This document shows, piece by piece, positions 54,339 to 61,820 of a stretch of 64,000 nucleotides of DNA; position 1 is the first letter of the stretch, and the number at the start of each line of letters is the position of its first letter. A program made the translations under genes and the position numbers. The DNA is from Akkermansia muciniphila (lineage in GTDB: Bacteria > Verrucomicrobiota > Verrucomicrobiia > Limisphaerales > BJHT01): contig CAMAUZ010000035.1 of assembly GCA_945861535.1 (NCBI GenBank), forward strand, positions 1 through 64,000. Direction: 5' to 3'. The notes under the pieces are model-generated. The model saw only the letters and a program-made list of their open reading frames with translations, was not told where the DNA came from and ran no database searches.

Positions 54339-54548
54339 ATGAGACGTCCCAAGGGCATCAAGACCCGCAAAGCAGTCGCCAAACGGTTCAAAATTACCGG
54401 CACCGGCAAGGTCATGCGTTCGCGCGCCGGCCGTCGCCATCTGTTGTCGGGCAAATCGCCCAAGCTCCGGCGCAACCTCGGCAAAGGTGCCGAAGTGGAC
54501 CGCACCGACACCTACCGAATCACCCAAAACCTGCCGTTCAGCCACTGA
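54339..54548 (+). CDS. rpmI: 50S ribosomal protein bL35
   Basis: A 69-residue bL35: RPKGIKTRKAVAKRFKITGT, then GKVMRSRAGRRHLLSGKSP. It is strongly basic as expected. The ATG at 54339 gives the family length; the open frame from 54273 is not conserved. It is followed 50 bases later by rplT, the standard order, but infC is not directly upstream as it is in many bacteria. Confidence 0.95.
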   Translation: MRRPKGIKTRKAVAKRFKITGTGKVMRSRAGRRHLLSGKSPKLRRNLGKGAEVDRTDTYRITQNLPFSH

Positions 54549-54598
54549 GGTTGCACGACGGTTGCTCCCCCACCGAACCCTGAAATCACTGAGAATTT

Positions 54599-55234
54599 AT
54601 GCGAGTTACCAACGCCCCAGCCTCATGGAAGCGCCGCAAGCGCATGATCCGGGCCGCCAAAGGCTACCGCGGTCGTCGTTCCAAACTATACCGTTACGCC
54701 AGCGATGCCGTGGACCACGGTCGCGTGTATGCCTACCGGGATCGCCGCCGCAAAAAACGCGAGTTCCGCTATCTCTGGCAGATTCGCATCAACGCCGCCT
54801 CGCGCGCGGCCGGCATGACCTACAGCCGCTTCATTGAAGGTCTCAAGGCCGCGAATTGCCAACTGGATCGCAAAGTTCTCGCCGACCTCGCCGCCACGGA
54901 CATCGCCGCCTTTGCGTGTATCATCTCACTCGCGCAAAGTGCTTTGAAGACGAAGGCCGCCGCGCCGAAGGCTGCCGGAGCTGATGACTTGGAAAAAATT
55001 GAAGGCATCGGCCCGAAAGTCGCCACGTTGTTGCACGCCGCTGGCATCACCACCTTTCCCGGACTCGCTGCCGCACCGGTCGCCAAGCTCAAGGAAATCC
55101 TCCACGCTGCGGGCTCCCGTTTCGCGATGATGGAGCCGACCACCTGGCCCGAACAGGCCGCCCTCGCTGCAAAGGGCGACTGGGCCACGCTCGACAAACT
55201 CCAGGACGAGCTCGACGGCGGCAAGCGCCACTAA
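54599..55234 (+). CDS. rplT: 50S ribosomal protein bL20 fused to a helix-hairpin-helix domain
   Basis: A 211-residue protein. Residues 1-115 are ordinary bL20 (VTNAPASWKRRKRMIRAAKG, YAYRDRRRKKREFRYLWQI, AGMTYSRFIEGL). From about 128 there is an Ala/Lys-rich linker, then a helix-hairpin-helix unit (LEKIEGIGPKVATLLHAAGI, FPGLAAAPVAKLKEIL) and a short tail. Usual bL20 length is near 117, so about 90 residues are extra. bL20 is needed for early 50S assembly. The HhH unit could bind rRNA or DNA; no function is known here. It ends in a strong terminator. Confidence 0.92.
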   Translation: MRVTNAPASWKRRKRMIRAAKGYRGRRSKLYRYASDAVDHGRVYAYRDRRRKKREFRYLWQIRINAASRAAGMTYSRFIEGLKAANCQLDRKVLADLAATDIAAFACIISLAQSALKTKAAAPKAAGADDLEKIEGIGPKVATLLHAAGITTFPGLAAAPVAKLKEILHAAGSRFAMMEPTTWPEQAALAAKGDWATLDKLQDELDGGKRH

Positions 55235-55253
55235 GTCGCAGACCCATTCAAGA

Positions 55254-55286
55254 CGGGCGACCAGCAATGGTCGCCCGTTTTTCTTT
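55254..55286 (+). terminator. Intrinsic terminator after rplT
   Basis: A stem CGGGCGACCA / TGGTCGCCCG (55254-55263 and 55268-55277), loop GCAA, then TTTTTCTTT. It separates rpmI-rplT from pheS, 40 bases before the pheS start. Confidence 0.93.
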
Positions 55287-55325
55287 GCTTCCATTCGCCA
55301 GCGGGTACTCTCGCGCCACAAATCT

Positions 55326-56396
55326 ATGGGATTCCTGAATGACATTGCACCGCTCAAACAGACGGCCTTGACCGAGTTAAGTGCCGCGCCTGACCTCGCC
55401 ACCTTGGAACAAACCAAGGGCGCGTGGATTGGTCCACACGGCAAGTTCACCGCGCTGATGAAACAACTCGGCACGCTCTCGAAAGAGGAAAAGCCCGCCG
55501 CCGGCAAACTCATCAACGCCGCCAAGGTCGAACTCGAGGCCGCCCTCGCCACCCGCCGCAGCGACCTCGAACTCAAGGCCGCGCTCCCCAAGGAACCGAC
55601 CGACTGGACCCTCCCCGGTCGCCGCCGCGCCGTCGGTAAGTTGCACCCGCTCACCGAAGTCACCGATGACATCGTGAAGGCCTTCCGCAAAGTAGGCTTC
55701 GCCGTCGCCGACGGTCCCGAAATCGAGGACGAGTATCATTGCTTCGACGCCCTCAACACTCCCGCCGACCATCCCGCGCGCGACTCACAAGATACCTTCT
55801 ACGTCGCCAACTCCTCACCCGCCCAGTCGGGCACCCTCTCCCCATCGGATGGGGAGAGGGACGGGGTGAGGGGCAGCGCGAAACTGCCCCTTCTCCGCAC
55901 ACACACGAGTTCGGTGCAGATACGCGCGATGAAGTCCCAGCCCCCGCCCATCCGCATCATCGTGCCCGGCCGCGTCTATCGCCGTGACAACGCCGACGCG
56001 ACCCACAACCCCACCTTCCACCAAATCGAAGGTCTCTATGTGGATAAGAACGTCACCGTCGGCGACCTCAAGGGCACCGTCGAAGCCGTGTTCCAAGACG
56101 TGCTCGGCAGCGACGTGAAACTGCGCTTCCGCCCGCACTACTTCAGCTACACCGAACCCAGCCTGGAGATCGACTTCACCAACGCACTCGTGAAGAAACT
56201 CGGCAAAGATTGGTTGGAAATTGCCGGCTGCGGCATGGTCCACCCGCAAGTCTTTGGGAACGTCGGCTACGACCCCGAGGTCTGGAGTGGCTGGGCCTTC
56301 GGCTTCGGCATCGAACGCATCGCCATGCTCCGCTACGGCATCACCGACATCCGGCTCTTCTATGAGAACGATGTGCGGTTTTTGAGGCAGTTTTAA
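55326..56396 (+). CDS. pheS: Phenylalanyl-tRNA synthetase alpha subunit
   Basis: A 356-residue class II synthetase subunit. An N-terminal coiled coil (about 1-90) precedes the catalytic core with RTHTSSVQIRAM, RRDNADATHNPTFHQIEGLY (motif 2) and FGFGIERIAMLRYGI (motif 3). With PheT it charges tRNA-Phe. The palindromic element at 55829-55886 lies in frame between DTFYVANSSPA and LLRTHTSS (residues about 166-188), a place where homologues run on directly. Because pheS is essential, the insertion must be tolerated. Confidence 0.95.
   Translation: MGFLNDIAPLKQTALTELSAAPDLATLEQTKGAWIGPHGKFTALMKQLGTLSKEEKPAAGKLINAAKVELEAALATRRSDLELKAALPKEPTDWTLPGRRRAVGKLHPLTEVTDDIVKAFRKVGFAVADGPEIEDEYHCFDALNTPADHPARDSQDTFYVANSSPAQSGTLSPSDGERDGVRGSAKLPLLRTHTSSVQIRAMKSQPPPIRIIVPGRVYRRDNADATHNPTFHQIEGLYVDKNVTVGDLKGTVEAVFQDVLGSDVKLRFRPHYFSYTEPSLEIDFTNALVKKLGKDWLEIAGCGMVHPQVFGNVGYDPEVWSGWAFGFGIERIAMLRYGITDIRLFYENDVRFLRQF
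55829..55886. repeat. Family-4-like palindromic element inside pheS
   Basis: The core 55834-55860 is a perfect palindrome (CCCTCTCCCCATC, one base, then its complement), followed by GACGGGGTGAGGGG. The CTCTCCCC/GGGGAGAG units are those of family 4 in the gaps at 11.5, 25.6 and 39.5 kb. It adds about 22 residues in frame. Confidence 0.85.
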
Positions 56397-56414
56397 TCCG
56401 ACAACTCCAATTCA

Positions 56415-56903
56415 ATGTCCGGCACAGTTTACATTGAAACCACGGTTCCGAGTTTTTACTACAATACCCGGAAAGATAACGCCAATATGGCGCGTCAGCG
56501 CTGGACGCAGAAATGGTGGGACCAGCTCGCCCATAAGCAGCCCCTTGTCAGCAGTTACGCCGTCATTCAAGAACTCGAAGACTCCGGCTACCCTGCCGAG
56601 AAACGCGCCAAATGTCTGACGATGCTGCAAGCCCTGCCACTGTTGGCTGAAAGCACGGAGATTCAGAAAATCGTCCAGCACTACATCGCCCACCGCCTCA
56701 TGCCCAAAGACCCGTCGGGTGATGCGCTGCATCTGGCCCTGGCATCGTATTATCGTTGCGAGATTTTGGTGACTTGGAATTGCGTTCATCTCGCCAATCC
56801 GCTGAAAGCCGGGCATATTCACCGCATAAACGACCGGCTGGGCCTGTCCACGCCGGTCATGACCACACCCATGAACCTGTTGGGAGAACTCTATGAACTC
56901 TGA
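56415..56903 (+). CDS. PIN-domain (VapC-like) toxin
   Basis: A 162-residue PIN protein starting VYIETTVPSFYYNTRKD, a subfamily in which Glu stands at the first acidic position. LVSSYAVIQELEDS and DPSGDALHLALASYYRCEIL carry the later acids, and LVTWNCVHLANPLK the last region. It lies 18 bases after pheS and overlaps the next small gene by 11 bases. An RNase toxin role is by family. Confidence 0.85.
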   Translation: MSGTVYIETTVPSFYYNTRKDNANMARQRWTQKWWDQLAHKQPLVSSYAVIQELEDSGYPAEKRAKCLTMLQALPLLAESTEIQKIVQHYIAHRLMPKDPSGDALHLALASYYRCEILVTWNCVHLANPLKAGHIHRINDRLGLSTPVMTTPMNLLGELYEL

Positions 56904-57090
56904 TCCTGTGATCGACGAAGTCCGGGCCGTGCGACGGAAAATTTCCGCATCCTATGGCCACGACGTTGGCAAAATGATTGCCGACCATATGAAGCTGCAG
57001 GAGCGCTTTGCTGACCGATTGATCCGGCTCGCGCCCGCGCGCAAGCTTTCTCATGTGTCACCCTCGCGCCGGCAACCAGCCGACGTCTGA
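56893..57090 (+). CDS. Small protein, probable antitoxin of the PIN gene
   Basis: A 65-residue protein (NSDPVIDEVRAVRRKISASY, then GHDVGKMIADHMKLQERF). The DEVRxxRxxISxxxGHD pattern is typical of short proteins that accompany this kind of PIN toxin. The start overlaps the toxin gene (toxin first). Role is by context. Confidence 0.75.
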   Translation: MNSDPVIDEVRAVRRKISASYGHDVGKMIADHMKLQERFADRLIRLAPARKLSHVSPSRRQPADV

Positions 57091-57136
57091 CATTTTTCCA
57101 ACGAACCCTCCGTTTACCTATGCTAGGAAACTACCC

Positions 57137-57340
57137 ATGACTGACACCTCGCCAGAAATCACCGAACTCGTCCGGCAAAAACTCATGGCTCGCTCGGGCG
57201 AAGAGCGTTTTGTGATGGGCGTTCAGATGTTCGAGGCCGCCCGCGCAATGGTTCTGGCGTCACTCCCCGCAGGGCTTTCGGCGACGGACGCCAAACGCCA
57301 GCTCTTCCAACGGCTTTACGACCAGACGGCGCCGTTCTGA
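57137..57340 (+). CDS. Small conserved-looking protein, unknown function
   Basis: A 67-residue protein: SPEITELVRQKLMARSGEER, then MGVQMFEAARAMVLASLP. Helical, acidic start, no known domain; similar short proteins occur beside toxin or nucleotidyltransferase genes. It shares the pheS-pheT gap with the PIN and HicB-like genes. Function is unknown. Confidence 0.65.
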   Translation: MTDTSPEITELVRQKLMARSGEERFVMGVQMFEAARAMVLASLPAGLSATDAKRQLFQRLYDQTAPF

Positions 57341-57356
57341 AAGACTGGAGAATGCC

Positions 57357-57566
57357 ATGCGCACCTACCAAGTTTCTATCCACTGGAGCAAGGACGACGA
57401 CGCCTTCATCGCCGAGGTGCCGGGACTACCCGGCTGCGCCGCCGACGGCCCCACCCGCGCCGCCGCGCTCAAGAACATTGATGTCATCATTAGGGAGTGG
57501 ATCGAGACGGCGAAGTCCGTGGGCAGAGCGATTCCGGAAACTAAGAGAAAGCTCGTGTTCGCCTAA
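57357..57566 (+). CDS. HicB-like protein, no HicA partner
   Basis: A 69-residue HicB fold: YQVSIHWSKDDDAFIAEVPG, then LPGCAADGPTRAAALKNI and IREWIETAKSVG. HicB neutralises HicA, but none is found on either side, so it may be an orphan. It starts 16 bases after the small gene upstream. Confidence 0.82.
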   Translation: MRTYQVSIHWSKDDDAFIAEVPGLPGCAADGPTRAAALKNIDVIIREWIETAKSVGRAIPETKRKLVFA

Positions 57567-57579
57567 CTCGCCATCCGTC

Positions 57580-57783
57580 ATGCGCCCCGATCACATCCAA
57601 TTAACCAAGTCGCCGGAAGAAGTAACGGCGGAAGCCGCACGGGCCGCCGGCTTCGAGCGCAAGCAGCGCTGGAAGGAACTGCCCGGCAACCGCTACACCC
57701 CCGAGGAGTTGCGGCAGATGAGCGGGGAGTTCGCCGATTGCACCATGCACCGGCGCAAACGTCGGATCATGTTCATCGCCTGA
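57580..57783 (+). CDS. Small hypothetical protein
   Basis: A 67-residue soluble, basic protein (SPEEVTAEAARAAGFERKQR, later RYTPEELRQMSGEFADCTMH). No family recognised. It follows the HicB-like gene by 13 bases and precedes the next gene by 2, so probably same transcript. Confidence 0.55.
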   Translation: MRPDHIQLTKSPEEVTAEAARAAGFERKQRWKELPGNRYTPEELRQMSGEFADCTMHRRKRRIMFIA

Positions 57784-57785
57784 CC

Positions 57786-57989
57786 ATGGTTCTGCCGAGA
57801 ATCTACGATTGGGCGCGGGTGCGCTCCGCTCTCAAGCTGCTCGCGGAGGAGTTTCCCGATGAGTTCCGGACTTGGATTCTCATCGGTGGCGGGGCGTGTT
57901 GGTTTTATCGTGAATCGTCATTTGAGGACCACGAACACCGCAGTCTCAATCACTGGACCAAGCATCATCTGCCCGGCTACACCGAATAG
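57786..57989 (+). CDS. Small protein resembling the start of a nucleotidyltransferase, probably truncated
   Basis: A 67-residue protein. WILIGGGACWFYRESS resembles the N-terminal glycine-rich motif of AbiEii or DUF6036-type nucleotidyltransferases, but the metal-binding D-x-D and the rest are missing: the sequence ends LPGYTE six bases before pheT. Probably a remnant of a toxin gene that was cut when pheT was rejoined. Low certainty. Confidence 0.5.
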   Translation: MVLPRIYDWARVRSALKLLAEEFPDEFRTWILIGGGACWFYRESSFEDHEHRSLNHWTKHHLPGYTE

Positions 57990-57995
57990 TTTCTT

Positions 57996-60440
57996 ATGAA
58001 AGTCACCCTGAACTGGCTCAAGCAATACGTGGATTTCAACTGGTCGCCCGAGGAACTCGCGGAGCGGCTTACCATGCTCGGTCTCGAGGTCGAGGGTGTG
58101 CGGAAGCTGGGTGGCGAGTTTGAAGGGATCGTCGTGGCGCAGGTTATCACCCGCGACAAGCATCCGAACGCTGACAAGCTCTCGCTCTGTCGGGTCAATG
58201 ATGGCAAGGGTGAGCGGCAGATAGTCTGCGGCGCGCAGAACTTCAAGGCCGGGGACAAGGTGCCCCTCATTTTACCGGGTGCCTCTCTACCCATGAAGCC
58301 GGGTGAGAAGGAGCCTTTCACCATCAAGGTTGGGAAGATTCGCGGGGTCGAGTCACACGGGATGATGTGTTCGCCGCAGGAGCTTGGTCTGCCGGACGCC
58401 GTGGATGGTCTGTTGCTGTTGCGTGAGGATGCGCCGGTTGGCCAGCCTTTCGCCGCCTATCTCGGCCGCGCCGGGAGTGATGTGATCTATGACCTCGAAG
58501 TCACTCCGAACCGGCCTGATCTGAACAGTGTCATCGGCATAGCCAGAGAGATCGCGGCGCTGACAGGCAATCCTCTGAAGGTACCGGAAGTAGGAAGTCA
58601 GAATACGGAAGTCGGAATCCAGGAACTTGTCGCCGTGCGGTTGGACGAGCCGGCGCTTTGTCCCCGCTACACTGCGCGGGTCATCACCGGTGTGAAGGTT
58701 GGCCCCAGCCCGGACTGGCTGCGCAGCACGCTGGAGAAAGTCGGTATCCGTAGCATCAGCAATGTGGTGGATGTGACGAACTTCGTGATGCTGGAGACCG
58801 GCCAGCCGTTGCACGCGTTTGACTATCATCTCATCACCACGGGCGCGGACAGAAAACCCACCATTGTCGTGCGTCGCGCCGCCGCGGGCGAGAAGTTCAA
58901 GACGCTCGACAATCAGGAGCGCACGCTGACGGCTGACATGCTGCTGATCGCCGACGAGCACAAAGGCATCGCGCTCGCGGGAGTCATGGGTGGGGCGAAC
59001 ACGGAGATTCGCGACGATACGAAGGATGTGCTCATCGAGAGCGCTTACTTCGTTCCGACCAACATTCGTCGCACCAGCAAGGCGCTGGGTTTGCGCAGCG
59101 AGTCGAGCTACCGGTTCGAGCGCGGTTGTGACATCGGGATCACGGACTACGCCAGCCGGCGCGCGGTGCAACTCATCCTTGAGACGGCCGGTGGGACGCT
59201 GGCATCGGGCGTCGTGGATGCTTATCCCCAGCCGGCCGAACCCAAGGTCATTTGCCTGAAGCACGAAAGGACCGGGGCATTGCTCGGCGTGGAAATCCCC
59301 GGCGGCCAACAAGTGCAAATGTTGCAGAGCCTCGGCTTGGAAATCCACGCGCAGATTGGGCACGACGACAAAGGTGCGGTCGCCACCAGCTTCCGGATCC
59401 CGAGCTTCCGCGTGGACCTCAAGCGCGAGGTGGACCTTATCGAAGAGATCGCCCGTCTCTACGGCGTGGACAAGATCCCCAGCACTCCCCCGCGCGGGGC
59501 GGTCGGCGCGCATCCCTTCGATGCGGTGTATGACCAGCTCGCCGACGTGCGGCGGTTGCTCACGGGTCTCGGCCTGAACGAAGCGCAGGGACAGACCTTG
59601 GTTGGAAACGACGAATGCCGGGTGGCAAATGACGAACTGGTGAAGCTGGCCAATCCGCTCAGCTCGGACATGGATGTGTTGCGACCGAGTCTGCTGCCGG
59701 GCCTGTTGAACACGCTGCGGCACAATGTCAGCCGGAAGAACTACGACCTCGCGTTGTTCGAGATTGGGAGAGTTTTCACCAATGTTAATGGCCAGATGAA
59801 GGAAGAGCGCCGGGTGGCCATTGCCCTGACCGGCCTGCGGGCGCCGGGATTCTGGAGTGGCGAAGAGCGGGATGCGAAGTTCGATGCCTATGACTTGAAA
59901 GGACTGGTGGAAGACTTGATTGAACACTTCGGCCTGCGCGGCATTGCATTCACGCGGCGCGCAGAGAGCACAGCGCTGTTCCTTGAGTCTGCGACCGTGA
60001 GTCTCGGCGGCAAGCTGCCGTTGGGCGAAATGGGGCAGTTGCTCCCACCACTGGTAAAGAGATACGACCTGCGCGACGCGGTCTTCCTCGCCGAGTTGCG
60101 GCTCGACGAGCTGCAGGCCCGGCGCAATGACGCCAAGTCTTTCAAACCCTTGCCGCAGTTCCCCGCCAGCCGCCGCGACGTGGCGATGATCGTGCCTGAA
60201 GCCACGACGCACGAAGCCGTGCTCATGGCGGTGAAGCAGTCCAAGCCGCTGAACCTAGAGAGTGTCGAGTTGTTCGATGTCTTCCGCGGCAAGAACGTAC
60301 CCGCCGGTCAGAAGAGTCTCGCCTACGCCTTCACCTATCGCGCTGCCGACAAGACTCTGACCGAAGCCGAAGTGAACACCGGGCACACCAAAGTAGTGGA
60401 GGCGCTGAGACAAAAGCTGGCCGCGGTGGTGCGGGAGTAG
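57996..60440 (+). CDS. pheT: Phenylalanyl-tRNA synthetase beta subunit
   Basis: An 814-residue PheT. The tRNA-binding OB domain (KHPNADKLSLCRVNDG) is followed by B3/B4 (SISNVVDVTNFVMLETGQPL, HAFDY), B5 (LKREVDLIEEIARLYGVDKI), the catalytic-like domain (NPLSSDMDVLRPSLLPGLL) and a C-terminal FDX-ACB domain (FPASRRDVAMIVPE). It pairs with PheS. Two unusual short stretches look repeat-derived: VGSQNTEVGIQE (residues about 199-210) and NDECRVANDE (about 538-547), both beside domain borders. Separated from pheS by 1.6 kb of small genes. Confidence 0.96.
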   Translation: MKVTLNWLKQYVDFNWSPEELAERLTMLGLEVEGVRKLGGEFEGIVVAQVITRDKHPNADKLSLCRVNDGKGERQIVCGAQNFKAGDKVPLILPGASLPMKPGEKEPFTIKVGKIRGVESHGMMCSPQELGLPDAVDGLLLLREDAPVGQPFAAYLGRAGSDVIYDLEVTPNRPDLNSVIGIAREIAALTGNPLKVPEVGSQNTEVGIQELVAVRLDEPALCPRYTARVITGVKVGPSPDWLRSTLEKVGIRSISNVVDVTNFVMLETGQPLHAFDYHLITTGADRKPTIVVRRAAAGEKFKTLDNQERTLTADMLLIADEHKGIALAGVMGGANTEIRDDTKDVLIESAYFVPTNIRRTSKALGLRSESSYRFERGCDIGITDYASRRAVQLILETAGGTLASGVVDAYPQPAEPKVICLKHERTGALLGVEIPGGQQVQMLQSLGLEIHAQIGHDDKGAVATSFRIPSFRVDLKREVDLIEEIARLYGVDKIPSTPPRGAVGAHPFDAVYDQLADVRRLLTGLGLNEAQGQTLVGNDECRVANDELVKLANPLSSDMDVLRPSLLPGLLNTLRHNVSRKNYDLALFEIGRVFTNVNGQMKEERRVAIALTGLRAPGFWSGEERDAKFDAYDLKGLVEDLIEHFGLRGIAFTRRAESTALFLESATVSLGGKLPLGEMGQLLPPLVKRYDLRDAVFLAELRLDELQARRNDAKSFKPLPQFPASRRDVAMIVPEATTHEAVLMAVKQSKPLNLESVELFDVFRGKNVPAGQKSLAYAFTYRAADKTLTEAEVNTGHTKVVEALRQKLAAVVRE

Positions 60441-60472
60441 AAGGTGCGCTTGAACTCAATACTGGCCTGCGG

Positions 60473-60970
60473 TCATCGCTCACCAAAGTCCCGCAAGATT
60501 TGCTCGGCCAGACGGTCCGAAATCCAGAACCGGGCTTTGGTGCGAAGTTCGCGCAGCACGGGCGCGACCGCGGGAAACAGGGCCTGTTGGCGGGCCTTCG
60601 CCACGCAACCGAGGGTTCCGGTGTAGAGCAGGCCGTTCGCCAACGCGATCTCCCGGGCAGCGAGATCGTCCAGCAGGAGCAATGAATCCGGATGCTCCAT
60701 GGCAAGGGCGAGGCATTCCGCTTCTCCACGATGTACTTGGTGCGCCAGTCCCTTGACCAACAGTTGATCGGCAGGGGCGCGGAGGGAAATGTTCGGCAGC
60801 GCGGGCACCAACGCGGCATTCGGAAACAGCTCGGATTTAGCCGTCAATTCATCCCGAACCGCCGGTGTTATCACCAACTCTCCAAACAAAGCGCGCAAGA
60901 CATCCATCCGCCCGATCTCGGCGAAATTGATGAGCGGCGTGGTGTTGGAGATGATCACCGGCTTTGCCAT
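60473..60970 (-). CDS. DUF3368 PIN-like toxin
   Basis: A 165-residue protein: PVIISNTTPLINFAEIGRMD (Asn/Thr-rich start of this subfamily), LVITPAVRDEL, HRGEAECLALAME and LLLLDDLAAREIALANGL with conserved acids. DUF3368 is a PIN family often paired with UPF0175. The ATG lies inside the end of the upstream UPF0175 gene (16-base overlap), so both are expressed as one unit. Toxin action (RNA cleavage) is by family. It is convergent with pheT. Confidence 0.88.
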   Translation of the reverse strand: MAKPVIISNTTPLINFAEIGRMDVLRALFGELVITPAVRDELTAKSELFPNAALVPALPNISLRAPADQLLVKGLAHQVHRGEAECLALAMEHPDSLLLLDDLAAREIALANGLLYTGTLGCVAKARQQALFPAVAPVLRELRTKARFWISDRLAEQILRDFGER

Positions 60971-61221
60971 GCAGCGAGGTTGCTCAGGTCCTGATCAAAG
61001 CCCGCTTCGTCCAGAGGCTGGGTGATGCCGCGCTCGCCAAGGAGGTGCTGAAACTCCGCCTTGCCCAAGCCCGCCATCCGGCAGGCCGCCGCACCCGACA
61101 GGATGCCGTCGGAAAACAGCGCCGCAGCCAGACGCCGTCGCAACTCGTCATGCAGTTCGCGAGGCGGAATGCGGACCCCGATCAACGATTCGGCAGGCAG
61201 GGTGAGGGTCACGTCTTGCAT
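60955..61221 (-). CDS. UPF0175 antitoxin
   Basis: An 88-residue UPF0175 protein: RRLAAALFSDGILSGAAACR, then MAGLGKAEFQHLLGERGI (the helix-turn-helix-like core). It is followed by the DUF3368 gene. Likely binds DNA and toxin. Start ATG 61221. Confidence 0.88.
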   Translation of the reverse strand: MQDVTLTLPAESLIGVRIPPRELHDELRRRLAAALFSDGILSGAAACRMAGLGKAEFQHLLGERGITQPLDEAGFDQDLSNLAAWQSR

Positions 61222-61289
61222 GGAGAAAAAGTAGTCGCGCCGGGTGCGGATGTCAGTTCATTCCTCGTGCGCCGCTCGGAGTCGCGGAC

Positions 61290-61766
61290 TTACTGCACCG
61301 GGATGGGAAGTTTGAAATCATTCAAGCTGAGACCGCCCTCGGCTTCGGTGCTGAGGCGGCGGCTGTGGCTGCCGTCGCGGGAGTAGAAGGTGCTCTTGAG
61401 TTGGTAGTCCACTTTCTGGGTCTCGACGATGGGACGCAGGCGCTGGACGAGGGAGAGGTTGCTGAGGAAGACTTTCGCGGTCTGCGTGGTGGAACTCAGT
61501 CGCGGCACGGCGGTCGTCTCGCTCACGGTGCCCTGGCCGATGTAGGAGCCGTTGAGGTAGAGCTTGTGGACGGCACCTTCGAGTTGCAGCGGCGCGGGCG
61601 TCGGGTTTTGGATGCGGATGGTGCAGAGGAGCGTGGTCTCGAGCACGGTGACTTCGCCGAAGCCGAGGTTGATAAGGGTGACCTCGATGCCGGGGGCGGG
61701 TTCGAGAGTTTGGCAGGCGCAGAGAAAGGCCGCGGCGAGGGCGAGGAGGGAGGTTTTCAGTTTCAT
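61290..61766 (-). CDS. LEA14-like lipoprotein (WHy domain)
   Basis: A 158-residue lipoprotein. The signal peptide ends in lipobox LCAC (Cys near residue 18). The rest has the LEA2/WHy beta-sandwich pattern: INLGFGEVTVLETTLLCTI, RIQNPTPAPLQLEGAVHKLY, LNGSYIGQGTVSE. LEA14-type proteins are linked to stress and desiccation, but roles in bacteria are poorly known. Probably anchored to a membrane facing the periplasm. Confidence 0.82.
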   Translation of the reverse strand: MKLKTSLLALAAAFLCACQTLEPAPGIEVTLINLGFGEVTVLETTLLCTIRIQNPTPAPLQLEGAVHKLYLNGSYIGQGTVSETTAVPRLSSTTQTAKVFLSNLSLVQRLRPIVETQKVDYQLKSTFYSRDGSHSRRLSTEAEGGLSLNDFKLPIPVQ

Positions 61767-61820
61767 GGGTGGAGGTGGTTTGGGGACATCAGCAAATCCG
61801 GCGGTGCGGTAAATCGCCGG

